This document shows, one piece after another, positions 52,944 to 61,081 of a stretch of 64,000 bases of DNA. The stretch is from Mesorhizobium sp. 1M-11 (GTDB lineage: Bacteria; Pseudomonadota; Alphaproteobacteria; Rhizobiales; Rhizobiaceae), in the NCBI RefSeq assembly GCF_001303895.1, contig NZ_LJSD01000058.1, positions 62,001 through 126,000 of the forward strand, written 5' to 3'. The position numbers and the translations under genes were made by a program. The notes under the pieces are model-generated. The model saw nothing but the letters and a program-made list of their open reading frames with translations. It was not told where the DNA came from and searched no databases. Position 1 is the stretch's first letter. Each line of letters starts with the position of its first letter.

Positions 52944-53690
52944 TCAGGTGTTGGCGCCGCCGTCGATCGTGAACGCAGAACCGGTGACAAATCGGCTTTC
53001 AGGGCCGGCGAGCCAGGCAACGAGACCCGCGATTTCCGCCACATCGCCGAAGCGCGGTGTCGCCATCTTCTGGCGCTGATGTTCGGCATGCGGACCGTCC
53101 GCCGGGTTCATGTCGGTGTCGGTAGAGCCCGGATTGACGACATTGGCGGTAATGCCACGAGGGCCGAGGTCGCGCGCCAACGCCTTGGTAAGACCCACCA
53201 AACCGGCTTTGCTGGCGGAATAAGCTGCTAGTCCCGGGTCGGTAATCCGGTCAGCCAGGTTGCTGGAGATCGAGATGATCGAACCGCCCTCGCCCATCAG
53301 GGCAGCGGCAGCCTTCGACGCCACGAAGGGTGCACGCAGGTTGACCTCGATCGATTCGTCGAAATCGGCGAGCGACAGACTGTCCAGCGGTTCGGCGCGC
53401 CAGATGCCGGCACTGTTGACCAAAATGTCCAATCGGCCGAGAGCCTTGGTTGCCTCCTTTACCGAACGTTCGACGGCATCGGCGTCGCGATTGTCAGCCT
53501 TTATCGCGAGCGCGCGACGACCGCCTGCCCTGATCTCCGCCACGACTGCCTCGGCCTTTTCGGCACCGTTGACATAGGTGATCGCCACATCCGCGCCCTC
53601 GGCGGCGAGCCGGCGGGCGATCGCCGCGCCGATGCCCCGGCTACCGCCGGTCACCAGAGCCGTCTTGCCTTGCAATTTGGTGGAAGTCAT
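52944..53690 (-). CDS. SDR-family oxidoreductase (classical)
   Basis: 248 residues. All classical SDR motifs are intact: TGGSRGIG (cofactor), NSAG, active-site Ser in SISSN, YSASK and PGSTDTDM. The downstream DGGANT is the usual C-terminal end. The ATG at 53690 has AAAGGA 8 bases upstream; an ATG at 53696 is too close to it. It is divergent from a TetR-family gene with a twin operator between them (53702-53782), so it is very probably that regulator's target. Substrate unknown; such pairs often handle aldehydes, ketones or quinones. Confidence 0.92.
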   Translation of the reverse strand: MTSTKLQGKTALVTGGSRGIGAAIARRLAAEGADVAITYVNGAEKAEAVVAEIRAGGRRALAIKADNRDADAVERSVKEATKALGRLDILVNSAGIWRAEPLDSLSLADFDESIEVNLRAPFVASKAAAALMGEGGSIISISSNLADRITDPGLAAYSASKAGLVGLTKALARDLGPRGITANVVNPGSTDTDMNPADGPHAEHQRQKMATPRFGDVAEIAGLVAWLAGPESRFVTGSAFTIDGGANT

Positions 53691-53701
53691 CGACATTTTC
53701 C

Positions 53702-53725
53702 TTTCTGTAACGATCGATACAGAAA
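53702..53725. promoter_or_regulatory. TetR-family operator site 1
   Basis: Perfect 8-bp arms TTTCTGTA and TACAGAAA around 8 bases (53710-53717). It begins 12 bases upstream of the SDR start, covering its probable ribosome binding region and promoter end. Confidence 0.8.
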
Positions 53726-53758
53726 TACCTGACAAGGTTGCACGGAGCCGTCAAGCGA

Positions 53759-53782
53759 TTTATGTATTGATTAATACAGAAA
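53759..53782. promoter_or_regulatory. TetR-family operator site 2
   Basis: Arms TTTATGTA and TACAGAAA around 8 bases, differing from site 1 in one arm base. The centre is 57 bases from that of site 1. It ends 10 bases before the TetR-family start codon. Confidence 0.8.
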
Positions 53783-53792
53783 TGGAACTCCC

Positions 53793-54425
53793 ATGGCGGA
53801 CCGCGGACGTCCACGCAGTTTTGATCGCACCGAGGCCCTCGAGCGGGCCATGCAGGTGTTCTGGAAAAAGGGCTATGAAGGCGCATCGCTGAACGACCTG
53901 ACAGCGGCGATGGGCATAGGCTGCCCCAGCCTCTATGCTGCCTTCGGTAGCAAGGAGAATCTCTTCCTCGAGGCCATCGCTCACTACGAAAGCGTAGTCG
54001 GCACCGAAATCTGGGAAGCGATCGAAAAGGCACCGACAGCGCGCGCGGCTATGCAAGATTTCCTTCATGCCACGGTCGAGGCTTATTCCAGCACCGATTC
54101 GCCGCGAGGCTGCCTGATCGCACTGGGCGCACTGCATCAAGATTCCAGTTCCGGCAGGATCTGTGCGGATCTGCGGCGCCGCCGCGCGGAAAATATCGAT
54201 ACCTTGCGCCGCCGGTTGCAGCGCGGAGTGATGGAGGGTGACCTACCCGCTGCTTTCGATTGCAATGCAGCCGCCCTGTTCTACGCCACGACCCAGAACG
54301 GCATGTCGATCCTCGCGCGCGACGGCGCATCTCGAGAAGCTCTGGCTGCCGTCGCCGAGGGGGCCATCGCCGCTTTCCAGCCATTGGCGGACAAGGCCAA
54401 TATCCGAGCGCCTCATGGCCCGTGA
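53793..54425 (+). CDS. TetR/AcrR-family transcriptional regulator
   Basis: 210 residues. An N-terminal helix-turn-helix (ALERAMQVFWKKGYEGASLNDLT as landmark; recognition helix SLYAAFGSKENLF near 45-57) is followed by a helical ligand-binding domain. The segment GCPSLYAAFGSKE is the standard TetR pattern. It is divergent from an SDR gene and sits beside two copies of a 24-bp palindrome, so it most probably represses both genes and is released by the SDR substrate or a related electrophile. The ligand is unknown. Confidence 0.93.
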   Translation: MADRGRPRSFDRTEALERAMQVFWKKGYEGASLNDLTAAMGIGCPSLYAAFGSKENLFLEAIAHYESVVGTEIWEAIEKAPTARAAMQDFLHATVEAYSSTDSPRGCLIALGALHQDSSSGRICADLRRRRAENIDTLRRRLQRGVMEGDLPAAFDCNAAALFYATTQNGMSILARDGASREALAAVAEGAIAAFQPLADKANIRAPHGP

Positions 54426-54492
54426 CAAAGCCGCCGTGGTGTGATGGAGATCCGCAGGGACGCTGCGGTGTCAAATCTTGCGGAGGATGGCC

Positions 54493-54888
54493 GTGAAAAG
54501 AGGGTTTCGCCAGATGTTGGACGAGGCCAATGCCGAGATCGAGGCGGTTTCGCCGGACGAGGCGGCGGCGTTGCTGGAGGACGACGGCACAATCTTCATC
54601 GACCTGCGCGACCCGCGTGAAGTTGAGCGAAGCGGGCGCATTCCTGGCGCCAAACACTGCACTCGCGGCATGCTGGAATTCTGGATCGACCCGGAGAGCC
54701 CTTACCACAAACCCTATTTTGCTTCCGGAAAGAGCTTCGTCTTCTTCTGCGCCGGCGGCTGGCGTTCCGCGCTTGCCACCAAGACCGCGCAGGACATGGG
54801 CCTCACGCCGGTCAAACATATCCTCGGCGGCTTCACCGCCTGGAAAGATGCCGGCCTGCCGATCGAAGCGCCTGAAGATAAAAAGTAA
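54493..54888 (+). CDS. Rhodanese-like domain protein
   Basis: 131 residues with one rhodanese domain. The active-site loop is FFCAGGWRS with its nucleophilic cysteine; GRIPGAKHC and HILGGFTAWKDAGLP are conserved rhodanese blocks. It would carry persulfide sulfur, but the acceptor is unknown. The GTG at 54493 is chosen because GGAGG (54482-54486) lies 6 bases ahead; the ATG at 54487 touches it. It follows the TetR-family gene by about 70 bases. Confidence 0.9.
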   Translation: MKRGFRQMLDEANAEIEAVSPDEAAALLEDDGTIFIDLRDPREVERSGRIPGAKHCTRGMLEFWIDPESPYHKPYFASGKSFVFFCAGGWRSALATKTAQDMGLTPVKHILGGFTAWKDAGLPIEAPEDKK

Positions 54889-54903
54889 CCGACCGCCCTC
54901 TCG

Positions 54904-55815
54904 TCAATGCACGAGCTCCGGCCGGGTGCGTTCGGCAACAAAGGTCACCGCTTTCTGGACGACACCGGGATCTGCCAGGATGCGGCGGTGACCCAGGCCG
55001 TTCGCCCAATGCAGGCGAACATGGTCTCCGGCGCTGGCGTAGAGATCGGCATGCCGGGCCGATACTTCCTTGTCGTCAGGCGCGTGAATGACAAGGGTTG
55101 GAACCGGCATATGGGCGAGCTGGCGGCCTCCCTGGAACTCCTTCAGCGGTCGTCCGGAAAGCTGCTCCACCCGACCCGCCATCTTTGTCTGGGAACGTGG
55201 GCCAACGTTGAGCACCTGGCTGAATTCCGCAAACAGGTCCGGTATGGAGCTGGGGGCCGCGATCAGCACAAGTTTTTCGGTGTTGACCGGTAGATATCCC
55301 TTCACCGACCCTACCGCCGCGTTGGTCGCAACGGCTCCACCGAAGGAGTGGCCGACAGTGGCGACGAAGGGACCAAACCAGTCGCCGGCGAGCCGCACCG
55401 CCTCTACAGCATTGATCATGTTGAGCCGGCGCCCGGAAGAGGCGCCATGGCCAGGCAGATCGAGCGACACCACCCTGTAACCATCTTCCAGAAACCCCTG
55501 GATCAGCGAGCGCATGTATTCCGTACGCGACCGCCAACCATGAATGGCGAGAATCGTGCCACGTGATCCCCTGCCCTGGTCCGGACGGAATTCGTGCACG
55601 ACCACGCAGCCCGCCCTTGTCTTCAGCCTATGATGGCGAGCGCCGGACATGAAATCGGCGGCATGGTCGATAGCGCGGCGTTCGCCGTCGCTCACCTTGT
55701 TGACATTGGGCGTGCGGCAGAACACTTCGAACGCGGCGCGGCCGGCAAAGCCGGGTGCAATGCGCTCACCGAGCCCGAACAGGCCGCGGATGACCTTCAA
55801 ACCAAATGATGCCAT
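54904..55815 (-). CDS. Alpha/beta hydrolase
   Basis: 303 residues with the alpha/beta-hydrolase fold. The lid-preceding segment is AIHGWRSRTEYM, the nucleophile elbow is GHSFGG, an acid is probable in HAPDDKEV and the His is in LGHRRIL. It resembles small esterases or lipases with N-terminal signal-like helix; its substrate is unknown. The start at 55815 has GTTGGA 9 bases upstream. It is divergent from a MarR-family gene, and two operator copies lie between them, so it is the likely regulated target. Confidence 0.88.
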   Translation of the reverse strand: MASFGLKVIRGLFGLGERIAPGFAGRAAFEVFCRTPNVNKVSDGERRAIDHAADFMSGARHHRLKTRAGCVVVHEFRPDQGRGSRGTILAIHGWRSRTEYMRSLIQGFLEDGYRVVSLDLPGHGASSGRRLNMINAVEAVRLAGDWFGPFVATVGHSFGGAVATNAAVGSVKGYLPVNTEKLVLIAAPSSIPDLFAEFSQVLNVGPRSQTKMAGRVEQLSGRPLKEFQGGRQLAHMPVPTLVIHAPDDKEVSARHADLYASAGDHVRLHWANGLGHRRILADPGVVQKAVTFVAERTRPELVH

Positions 55816-55835
55816 AGTGGCGATCCAACAGATTA

Positions 55836-55869
55836 GTTCAACCGTGAACATGTTAGTTCAAGAATGAAC
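55836..55869. promoter_or_regulatory. MarR-family twin operator between hydrolase and marR genes
   Basis: GTTCA-N4-TGAAC occurs twice, at 55836-55849 and 55856-55869, exactly 20 bases apart, within the direct repeat TTAGTTCAA...TGAACA. The second copy spans the start codon of the MarR-family gene (55864). Two helical turns of spacing suits two dimers on one face of DNA. Confidence 0.8.
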
Positions 55870-56316
55870 AAAAAACAAGACTTGCCTTGGGACAATCCGC
55901 GATTCCGCAACTGGATTGCGCTGGTGCGTGCCGAAAAGGCCGTGGTGGCGGCGCTTACCAAGGCTCTACAGCCTCTCGATCTGAAGATCGCCCAACTCGA
56001 CATGCTGATGAACCTCTACCGGCATCCCGGCATGTCGCAGCATGATCTCGCGCGCAGGCTGCTGGTGGGACGCTCCAACATCACGATGCTTCTGCCCCAA
56101 CTGGAGACGCGCGGCCTGGTCACGCGCGAGAACGATGCCAAGGACAAGCGTGTGATGCGGCTATCCCTTACCGAAAGCGGCGAAACACTGCTGATGGAAG
56201 CGCTACGGGTTTACACGACGCTGATTGAGCGCGTGATGGCGCAGTCGACAGCTGCCGAATGCGACCGCATGGGTGCCATGATGCTGCGCATCACCGAAGC
56301 CATGAAGGTGGACTAG
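55864..56316 (+). CDS. MarR-family transcriptional regulator
   Basis: 150 residues. Winged-helix core: LDMLMNLYRHPGMSQHDLA, recognition helix GRSNITMLLPQLE and wing RENDAKDKRVMRLSLTESG (residues about 80-105). The DxRxxx wing motif (KDKRVMRL) is intact. It is divergent from an alpha/beta hydrolase gene and overlaps its own twin operator, so autorepression and control of the hydrolase are likely. The ligand is unknown. Confidence 0.93.
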   Translation: MNKKQDLPWDNPRFRNWIALVRAEKAVVAALTKALQPLDLKIAQLDMLMNLYRHPGMSQHDLARRLLVGRSNITMLLPQLETRGLVTRENDAKDKRVMRLSLTESGETLLMEALRVYTTLIERVMAQSTAAECDRMGAMMLRITEAMKVD

Positions 56317-56359
56317 ATCCCGCTATCAGGACACGGCATTCAAAACGCGGCCGACGCAT

Positions 56360-56971
56360 TCACCACATCGACTTCTTCGCTCGCTCCGGCCATTCCTTGT
56401 CGTAAGTGGTGCCGTCGATGCTCTTGCGGCTGGTGACCTCAAGAATCTGCCCGGGTGTCGGCAGGTTCTTCGGATCGACATGTTTCTCCGCATTCCACAG
56501 ATCGGAGCGATGAATGGCGCGGGCGCACTGGAAATAGACCGTCTCGACCGCGACGATGGTGACCGACCGTGCCGGTTTTCCCTCCATGGTGAAGGAAGCG
56601 CATAATTCGGCATCGGTCGTGATGGAGGCCGTGCCATTCACTCGCAAGGTTGTTCCCGAACCCGGCACGAGAAAGAGCAAACCGACTCGCGGATCGCGGA
56701 TGATATTCCGCAACGAATCCGCACGGTTGTTGCCACGGCGGTCAGGCATCATCAGCGTCTTCGGATCATGAATGCGCACGAAGCCGGCCAGATCGCCGCG
56801 CGGCGAGCAATCGAGCCCCTCCGGCCCCGATGTGGCCAGGGCAACGAAGGGCGAGGCCTCGATAAAGGCGGCGTACTCGGGAATGACGTGATCGAGTTCC
56901 TTGACCAGCGATGCTTCGCCAGGCAGCCCATAGAGAGCTTCCAGTTGTTCCACCGTATCTATTCTCGACAT
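56360..56971 (-). CDS. Pyridoxamine 5'-phosphate oxidase-family (FMN/F420-type) protein
   Basis: 203 residues with the split-barrel fold. Signature pieces are FVALATSGPEGLDCSPRGD, DRRGNNRADSLRNI and DPRVGLLFLVPGSG, matching the MSMEG_1061-like subgroup of flavin-binding proteins. These bind FMN, heme or F420 and reduce small molecules; the substrate is not known. The start at 56971 (MSRIDTVEQL) is the only good one. No partner gene is adjacent. Confidence 0.88.
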   Translation of the reverse strand: MSRIDTVEQLEALYGLPGEASLVKELDHVIPEYAAFIEASPFVALATSGPEGLDCSPRGDLAGFVRIHDPKTLMMPDRRGNNRADSLRNIIRDPRVGLLFLVPGSGTTLRVNGTASITTDAELCASFTMEGKPARSVTIVAVETVYFQCARAIHRSDLWNAEKHVDPKNLPTPGQILEVTSRKSIDGTTYDKEWPERAKKSMW

Positions 56972-57038
56972 CGTCCTTGCTCCATGAAGCCTGCGGCTAT
57001 CGCAGCCACATGACGGTTTGACGACAGGATCTACCCGG

Positions 57039-57392
57039 CTAAGGGTCGCGGCCCAGGCCCTTCCCAGTCAATTCATCAAGATAAGCCTGCCAGCGGCTTT
57101 CCTTTTCGTGGCCGAGCGTATGCAGGTAGGCCCAGGTGAAAATGCCGGTGTCGTGAAGGTCGTCAAACGTGATGCGAACCGCATAGTTGCCCACCGGTTC
57201 GATCTTGAGGATGGCGACCTCGCGTTTGCCGGGGACGGTTACGCGCTGCTCGGCCGAATGGCCCTGTACTTCCGCCGAAGGTGAAAGAACACGCAGCAAC
57301 TCCGCCGACAGTTCGAATGGCCGGTGATCGGGAAATGTCACCGTCAGCAGCTTGCGGTCCTTGGAGACCCGGAGTTCCTTCGGAGCGGTCAT
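57039..57392 (-). CDS. DUF971 (gamma-butyrobetaine hydroxylase-like N-terminal) protein
   Basis: 117 residues of DUF971, with PFELSAELLRVLSPSAEVQGH and AVRITFDDLHDTGIFTWAYL recognisable as the conserved core. In eukaryotes the domain is the N-terminus of carnitine-synthesis hydroxylases; free-standing bacterial copies are associated with iron-sulfur or molybdenum metabolism, with no firm function. The start at 57392 has AAAGGG 6 bases ahead; ATG 57398 touches it. It is divergent from moaA, 287 bp away. Confidence 0.88.
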   Translation of the reverse strand: MTAPKELRVSKDRKLLTVTFPDHRPFELSAELLRVLSPSAEVQGHSAEQRVTVPGKREVAILKIEPVGNYAVRITFDDLHDTGIFTWAYLHTLGHEKESRWQAYLDELTGKGLGRDP

Positions 57393-57679
57393 GGACATCC
57401 CTTTTAGGTTGGCTCCGACTACGCCTGTTCGTCGGCCTTGGGAAGACCGTAACTCCAGTCCCCATTGGCCCAATGCTGATAGGGATGACGCCCGACGTCT
57501 TCGTGCTACGGATCACCACAAGCGTTGGATGTCCCAGACGCGACCTGGTCGTGGTTGCGTCTGACAAACAGCAAGTGATACCAAATGACACCTTTGCCGG
57601 GCTTGAAAGATAGTTACCAAGGCCCGACATTCGACTAACGAGTTTTCGATTGCCGAGACTGCGGACTGAAGGCGACAGA

Positions 57680-58687
57680 ATGCAATTTGCCAATCCCATG
57701 ATCGATCCGTTTGGCCGCACGATCAGCTACCTGCGTGTGTCTGTCACCGACCGCTGCGATTTCCGCTGTGTCTATTGTATGGCCGAGGACATGGCTTTCC
57801 TGCCGAAGAGGGATCTTTTGACGCTGGAGGAACTCGACCGGCTCTGCACCATCTTCATTGAAAAGGGCGTTCGCAAGCTGCGTCTCACCGGCGGCGAGCC
57901 CCTGGTACGCAAGAACATCATGCATCTGGTGCGCGAACTGTCGCGTCACCTGAAAAGCGGCGCCCTGGAAGAGCTGACATTCACCACCAACGGCTCGCAG
58001 CTTGCCCGCTTCGCCGACGAACTGGCTGATTGCGGCGTGCGCCGTATCAACGTCTCGCTGGACACGCTCGACGCCGACAAATTCCACGCCATCACCCGCT
58101 GGGGCCATCTCGGCAAGGTGATGGCTGGTATTGATGCCGCACAGGCGGCGGGCATCAAGGTGAAACTCAACGCCGTAGCGTTGAAGGGCTTCAACGACCA
58201 GGAAATCCCCGAAATGCTGCGCTGGGCACACGGCCGTGGCATGGACCTGACGCTCATCGAAACCATGCCGATGGGTGAGATCGATGGCGACCGCACCGAC
58301 CAGTACATGCCGCTGTCGCTGATGCGCGCCGAACTGGAACGCGACTTCACGCTGAAGGATATCCCCTACAAGACCGGTGGCCCTGCCCGCTATGTCGAGG
58401 TCGCCGAGACTGGCGGCCGGCTCGGCTTCATCACGCCGATGACGCACAATTTCTGCGAGAGCTGCAACCGCGTGCGGCTGACCTGCACCGGCACGCTTTA
58501 TATGTGCCTTGGGCAGGAAGATGCCGCCGACCTGCGTTCTCCTTTGCGCGCCTCCGAGGGCAACGAGCTGGTTTCGAACGCCATTGACGAAGCGATCGGC
58601 CGCAAGCCGAAGGGCCATGACTTCGTCATCGACCGCCGCACCAATCGGCCGTCCGTATCGCGGCACATGAGCGTCACCGGCGGGTGA
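57680..58687 (+). CDS. moaA: GTP 3',8-cyclase
   Basis: 335 residues. Radical SAM enzyme that opens molybdenum cofactor synthesis by rearranging GTP. The N-terminal 4Fe-4S site is CDFRCVYC (Cys26, Cys30, Cys33); the second cluster is at CESCNRVRLTC further on; the C-terminus ends in the required GG. The RLTGGEPL motif binds S-adenosylmethionine. The ATG at 57680 has AAGGCG 6 bases ahead, and upstream codons do not. moaC, moaD and moaE are not nearby; mobA and mobB follow. Confidence 0.96.
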   Translation: MQFANPMIDPFGRTISYLRVSVTDRCDFRCVYCMAEDMAFLPKRDLLTLEELDRLCTIFIEKGVRKLRLTGGEPLVRKNIMHLVRELSRHLKSGALEELTFTTNGSQLARFADELADCGVRRINVSLDTLDADKFHAITRWGHLGKVMAGIDAAQAAGIKVKLNAVALKGFNDQEIPEMLRWAHGRGMDLTLIETMPMGEIDGDRTDQYMPLSLMRAELERDFTLKDIPYKTGGPARYVEVAETGGRLGFITPMTHNFCESCNRVRLTCTGTLYMCLGQEDAADLRSPLRASEGNELVSNAIDEAIGRKPKGHDFVIDRRTNRPSVSRHMSVTGG

Positions 58688-58700
58688 GACGCGATCAACC

Positions 58701-58722
58701 GCTTGGCTTTTTCTAGCCAAGC
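58701..58722 (+). terminator. Hairpin after moaA
   Basis: Perfect 8-bp stem GCTTGGCT/AGCCAAGC with a T-rich 6-base loop, 14 bases after the moaA stop. No T run follows, so it may be a partial terminator or RNA-stabilising structure before mobA. Confidence 0.5.
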
Positions 58723-58847
58723 AGTGAAGTTCAAAGCTCCACCAGAAGACAGGAAGTTGCCAGCGGTCTTTTGATTTCAACATTCGCACGGGTGGCCTCA
58801 GCGAGATGCGGATGTCGAAATTGAATCGCCAGGAGGTGAGAACGCGC

Positions 58848-59474
58848 ATGAGCGTCGAAGTTGCCGGTGTCATACTGGCGGGAGGATTGTCGAGCCGCAT
58901 GGGCGGTGGCGACAAAGGCCTGCTGTCACTGGGAGGCAAATCCGTTCTTGAGTGGGTGACGGCTCAATTCGCCCCACAAGTCGGTCCGCTTGCTCTCAAC
59001 GCCAATGGCGATCCCGCTCGTTTTTCAAGCTTTCAGCGTCCGATCCTGGTTGACACCGTCGCAGGCTTTCCCGGCCCCCTCGCCGGCATTCTCGCCGGCT
59101 TGGAGTGGGCTGCCTCGGAAACGAAGACTTCGACAGTCGTTACCGTTGCTGCCGATACCCCCTTCTTTCCCGAAAACCTGGTTAGCGAGTTGGCTAATGC
59201 CGTCGATCACGACACGATCGCGGTGGCCCGCTCTTCGGGCCGCCTGCATCCGACTTTCGCACTCTGGCCAATCGGCCTCCGGGAGCCGTTACGCCACTTC
59301 CTCGTCGAGGAAGGAAACCGTCGTGTCTTGTCCTTCATAGAGAGGCATCGCTTCATCGAGGTGGACTTTCCGCTGCTTCCACTGCGCGACGATACGCTCG
59401 ACCCGTTCTTCAACATCAATACGCCCGCCGATCTCACGGAGGCGGAGCGAATCCTCAAAGAGCTTCCCGCATGA
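58848..59474 (+). CDS. mobA: Molybdenum cofactor guanylyltransferase
   Basis: 208 residues. It attaches GMP to molybdopterin to make the bis-MGD cofactor. The nucleotide loop is LAGGLSSRMGGGDKGLL (residues about 9-25) and VAADTPFF holds the metal-binding Asp. AGGAGGTGA at 58831-58839 fixes the start at 58848, about 8 bases on; the ATG at 58806 has none. Its stop overlaps the mobB start by 4 bases. The bis-MGD product would serve DMSO-reductase-type enzymes encoded elsewhere. Confidence 0.94.
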   Translation: MSVEVAGVILAGGLSSRMGGGDKGLLSLGGKSVLEWVTAQFAPQVGPLALNANGDPARFSSFQRPILVDTVAGFPGPLAGILAGLEWAASETKTSTVVTVAADTPFFPENLVSELANAVDHDTIAVARSSGRLHPTFALWPIGLREPLRHFLVEEGNRRVLSFIERHRFIEVDFPLLPLRDDTLDPFFNINTPADLTEAERILKELPA

Positions 59475-59980
59475 GCAATCGCGTCTTTGGCATCACCGGC
59501 TGGAAGAACTCCGGAAAGACGACGCTGACGGAAAAACTGGTGGCCGAACTGGTACGGCGCGGCCGGCGCGTGTCGACCGTGAAGCATGCTCATCACGACT
59601 TCGACATCGACAAGGAAGGTGCCGACTCTTTTCGTCATCGCCAGGCCGGCGCCAGCGAAGTCGCAATCGTCTCTGGCCGCCGCTGGGCACTGATGCACGA
59701 GTTGCGCGGTGAAGAGGAGCCGAAACTTGCCGACATTCTTGGGAGGCTGGCGCCGGCGGATATCGTCATCGTCGAAGGCTACAAACGCGAGAGCCATTTC
59801 AAGATCGAGGCACGGCGCACCGCCGCGAAGGATCGTGCACCGCTTGCGCCATCCGATCCCAGCATCATCGCCGTCGCGGCCGACCACCCTCAGCCGAATG
59901 AGACGCTGCCCGTCTTTGACCTCGACGACATCGCTTCGATAGCCGACTTCATCGAAGAGCGAGTCGGCCTAAACCGCTGA
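59471..59980 (+). CDS. mobB: Molybdopterin-guanine dinucleotide biosynthesis protein B
   Basis: 169-residue P-loop protein that supports MobA in molybdenum cofactor maturation, though it is not essential in E. coli. Walker A is GWKNSGKTTL; HAHHDFDIDKEGADS and VEGYKRE are MobB-specific blocks. It overlaps mobA by 4 bases (ATGA), so the two are translated together. The following 200 bases carry the promoter of the next operon. Confidence 0.94.
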   Translation: MSNRVFGITGWKNSGKTTLTEKLVAELVRRGRRVSTVKHAHHDFDIDKEGADSFRHRQAGASEVAIVSGRRWALMHELRGEEEPKLADILGRLAPADIVIVEGYKRESHFKIEARRTAAKDRAPLAPSDPSIIAVAADHPQPNETLPVFDLDDIASIADFIEERVGLNR

Positions 59981-60180
59981 CCGTGCCGTCGAACGGCAGA
60001 AGCTTCCCCAACGATATGCCGAAAAACCCCGTATTTTTGCCGACGCTGAAAGGTATTCTCAGCGGTTTTACAGTTGCTTTCACTTGGCAAAAAGTTCCAG
60101 TATTTGGTCCAGCGGGCGGTCAACAGCCCCGCCCGAACGAGCCGCTTGGACAGCGGCCGGGACCAACAGAGAGGATCATC

Positions 60181-60966
60181 ATGCGTATTGCAATGCGTAT
60201 CGCGCTCGCCACGTCGGCGATCATGCTGGCGTTGGGCGCCGCCCAGGCCCAGGAGAAGGTCGTCAAGATCGGCACCGAAGGTGCCTATCCGCCCTTCAAC
60301 AACCTGACATCCGACGGCAAGCTCGTCGGCTTCGACATCGATATCGCCCAGGCGCTGTGCGACGAGATGAAGGTCAAGTGCGAATTCGTCGCCCAGGATT
60401 GGGATGGTATCATCCCCGCCCTTCAGGCCAACAAGTTCGACGCCATCGTGGCGTCCATGTCGATCACGGACGAGCGCAAGCAGAAGGTCGATTTCACCAA
60501 CAAATATTACAACACGCCATCCGCTATCGCGGTGTTGAAGGACAGCGCCTTGAAAGGCGTGACCAAGGAAGACCTCGCCGGCAAGACCATCGGCACGCAA
60601 TCGTCCACCACCCACTTCAACTACGCATCGAAGACCTTCACGGACTCGACCGTCAAGGCCTATCCGACCGCTCAAGAGTACCAGCTCGACCTCGCCAATG
60701 GCCGCCTCGATGCGGTCGAGGACGACATCGTCGTTCTCAGCCAGTGGCTCGAAACCCAGGACGGCGCCTGCTGCAAGCTGCTCGGCCAGCCTTCGCCTCA
60801 GCCTGTCGAGATCTTCGGTGAAGGTGCAGGAATTGCCATCCGCAAGGGCGACACCGAACTCAAGGACAAGCTGAACGCCGCCATCAAGGCCATCCGGGCC
60901 AATGGCAAGTACAAGGAAATCAACGACAAATACTTCAAGTTCGACGTTTTCGGCGCCGATTCCTGA
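60181..60966 (+). CDS. ABC substrate-binding protein, polar amino acid / opine type (HisJ-like)
   Basis: 261 residues. A signal peptide (about 1-23, ending AQAQE) is followed by the SBP_bac_3 fold: VKIGTEGAYPPFNN, GFDIDIAQALCDEM, DGIIPALQANKFDAIVASM and DLANGRLDAVEDD. This group includes lysine/arginine/ornithine, octopine and nopaline binders; the exact ligand is unknown. GAGAGGATC precedes the ATG. The 200-base region upstream is a probable promoter. A strong hairpin lies between it and the permease genes. Confidence 0.93.
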   Translation: MRIAMRIALATSAIMLALGAAQAQEKVVKIGTEGAYPPFNNLTSDGKLVGFDIDIAQALCDEMKVKCEFVAQDWDGIIPALQANKFDAIVASMSITDERKQKVDFTNKYYNTPSAIAVLKDSALKGVTKEDLAGKTIGTQSSTTHFNYASKTFTDSTVKAYPTAQEYQLDLANGRLDAVEDDIVVLSQWLETQDGACCKLLGQPSPQPVEIFGEGAGIAIRKGDTELKDKLNAAIKAIRANGKYKEINDKYFKFDVFGADS

Positions 60967-60987
60967 TCGTTTGATTGTTGAAATGGA

Positions 60988-61012
60988 GAAAGGCGGGAAA
61001 TTCCCGCCTTTC
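60988..61012 (+). terminator. Hairpin between binding-protein and permease genes
   Basis: Perfect stem GAAAGGCGGG/CCCGCCTTTC with loop AAATT. Only TTTC follows, so it is likely a leaky terminator or an RNA-stability element that keeps binding-protein message above permease message. The core GGCGGGA/TCCCGCC is the same as that in the terminator at 8484. Confidence 0.7.
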
Positions 61013-61081
61013 CTGTCCGAACCGGCCGTGTCATGAGGGGATGACGCGACGGGTTTCAAAAGAAGGGGAACAGGCGGGCGC

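Noticed and set aside
57474..57679. Molybdenum cofactor riboswitch ahead of moaA
   Set aside because: No multi-stem consensus of the Moco RNA motif was recognisable by eye.
60080..60105. Sigma-54 promoter resembling TGGCA-N-TTCC ahead of the amino acid importer
   Set aside because: The GG and GC elements are not at the required 10-base spacing and the -12 element does not match TTGC.
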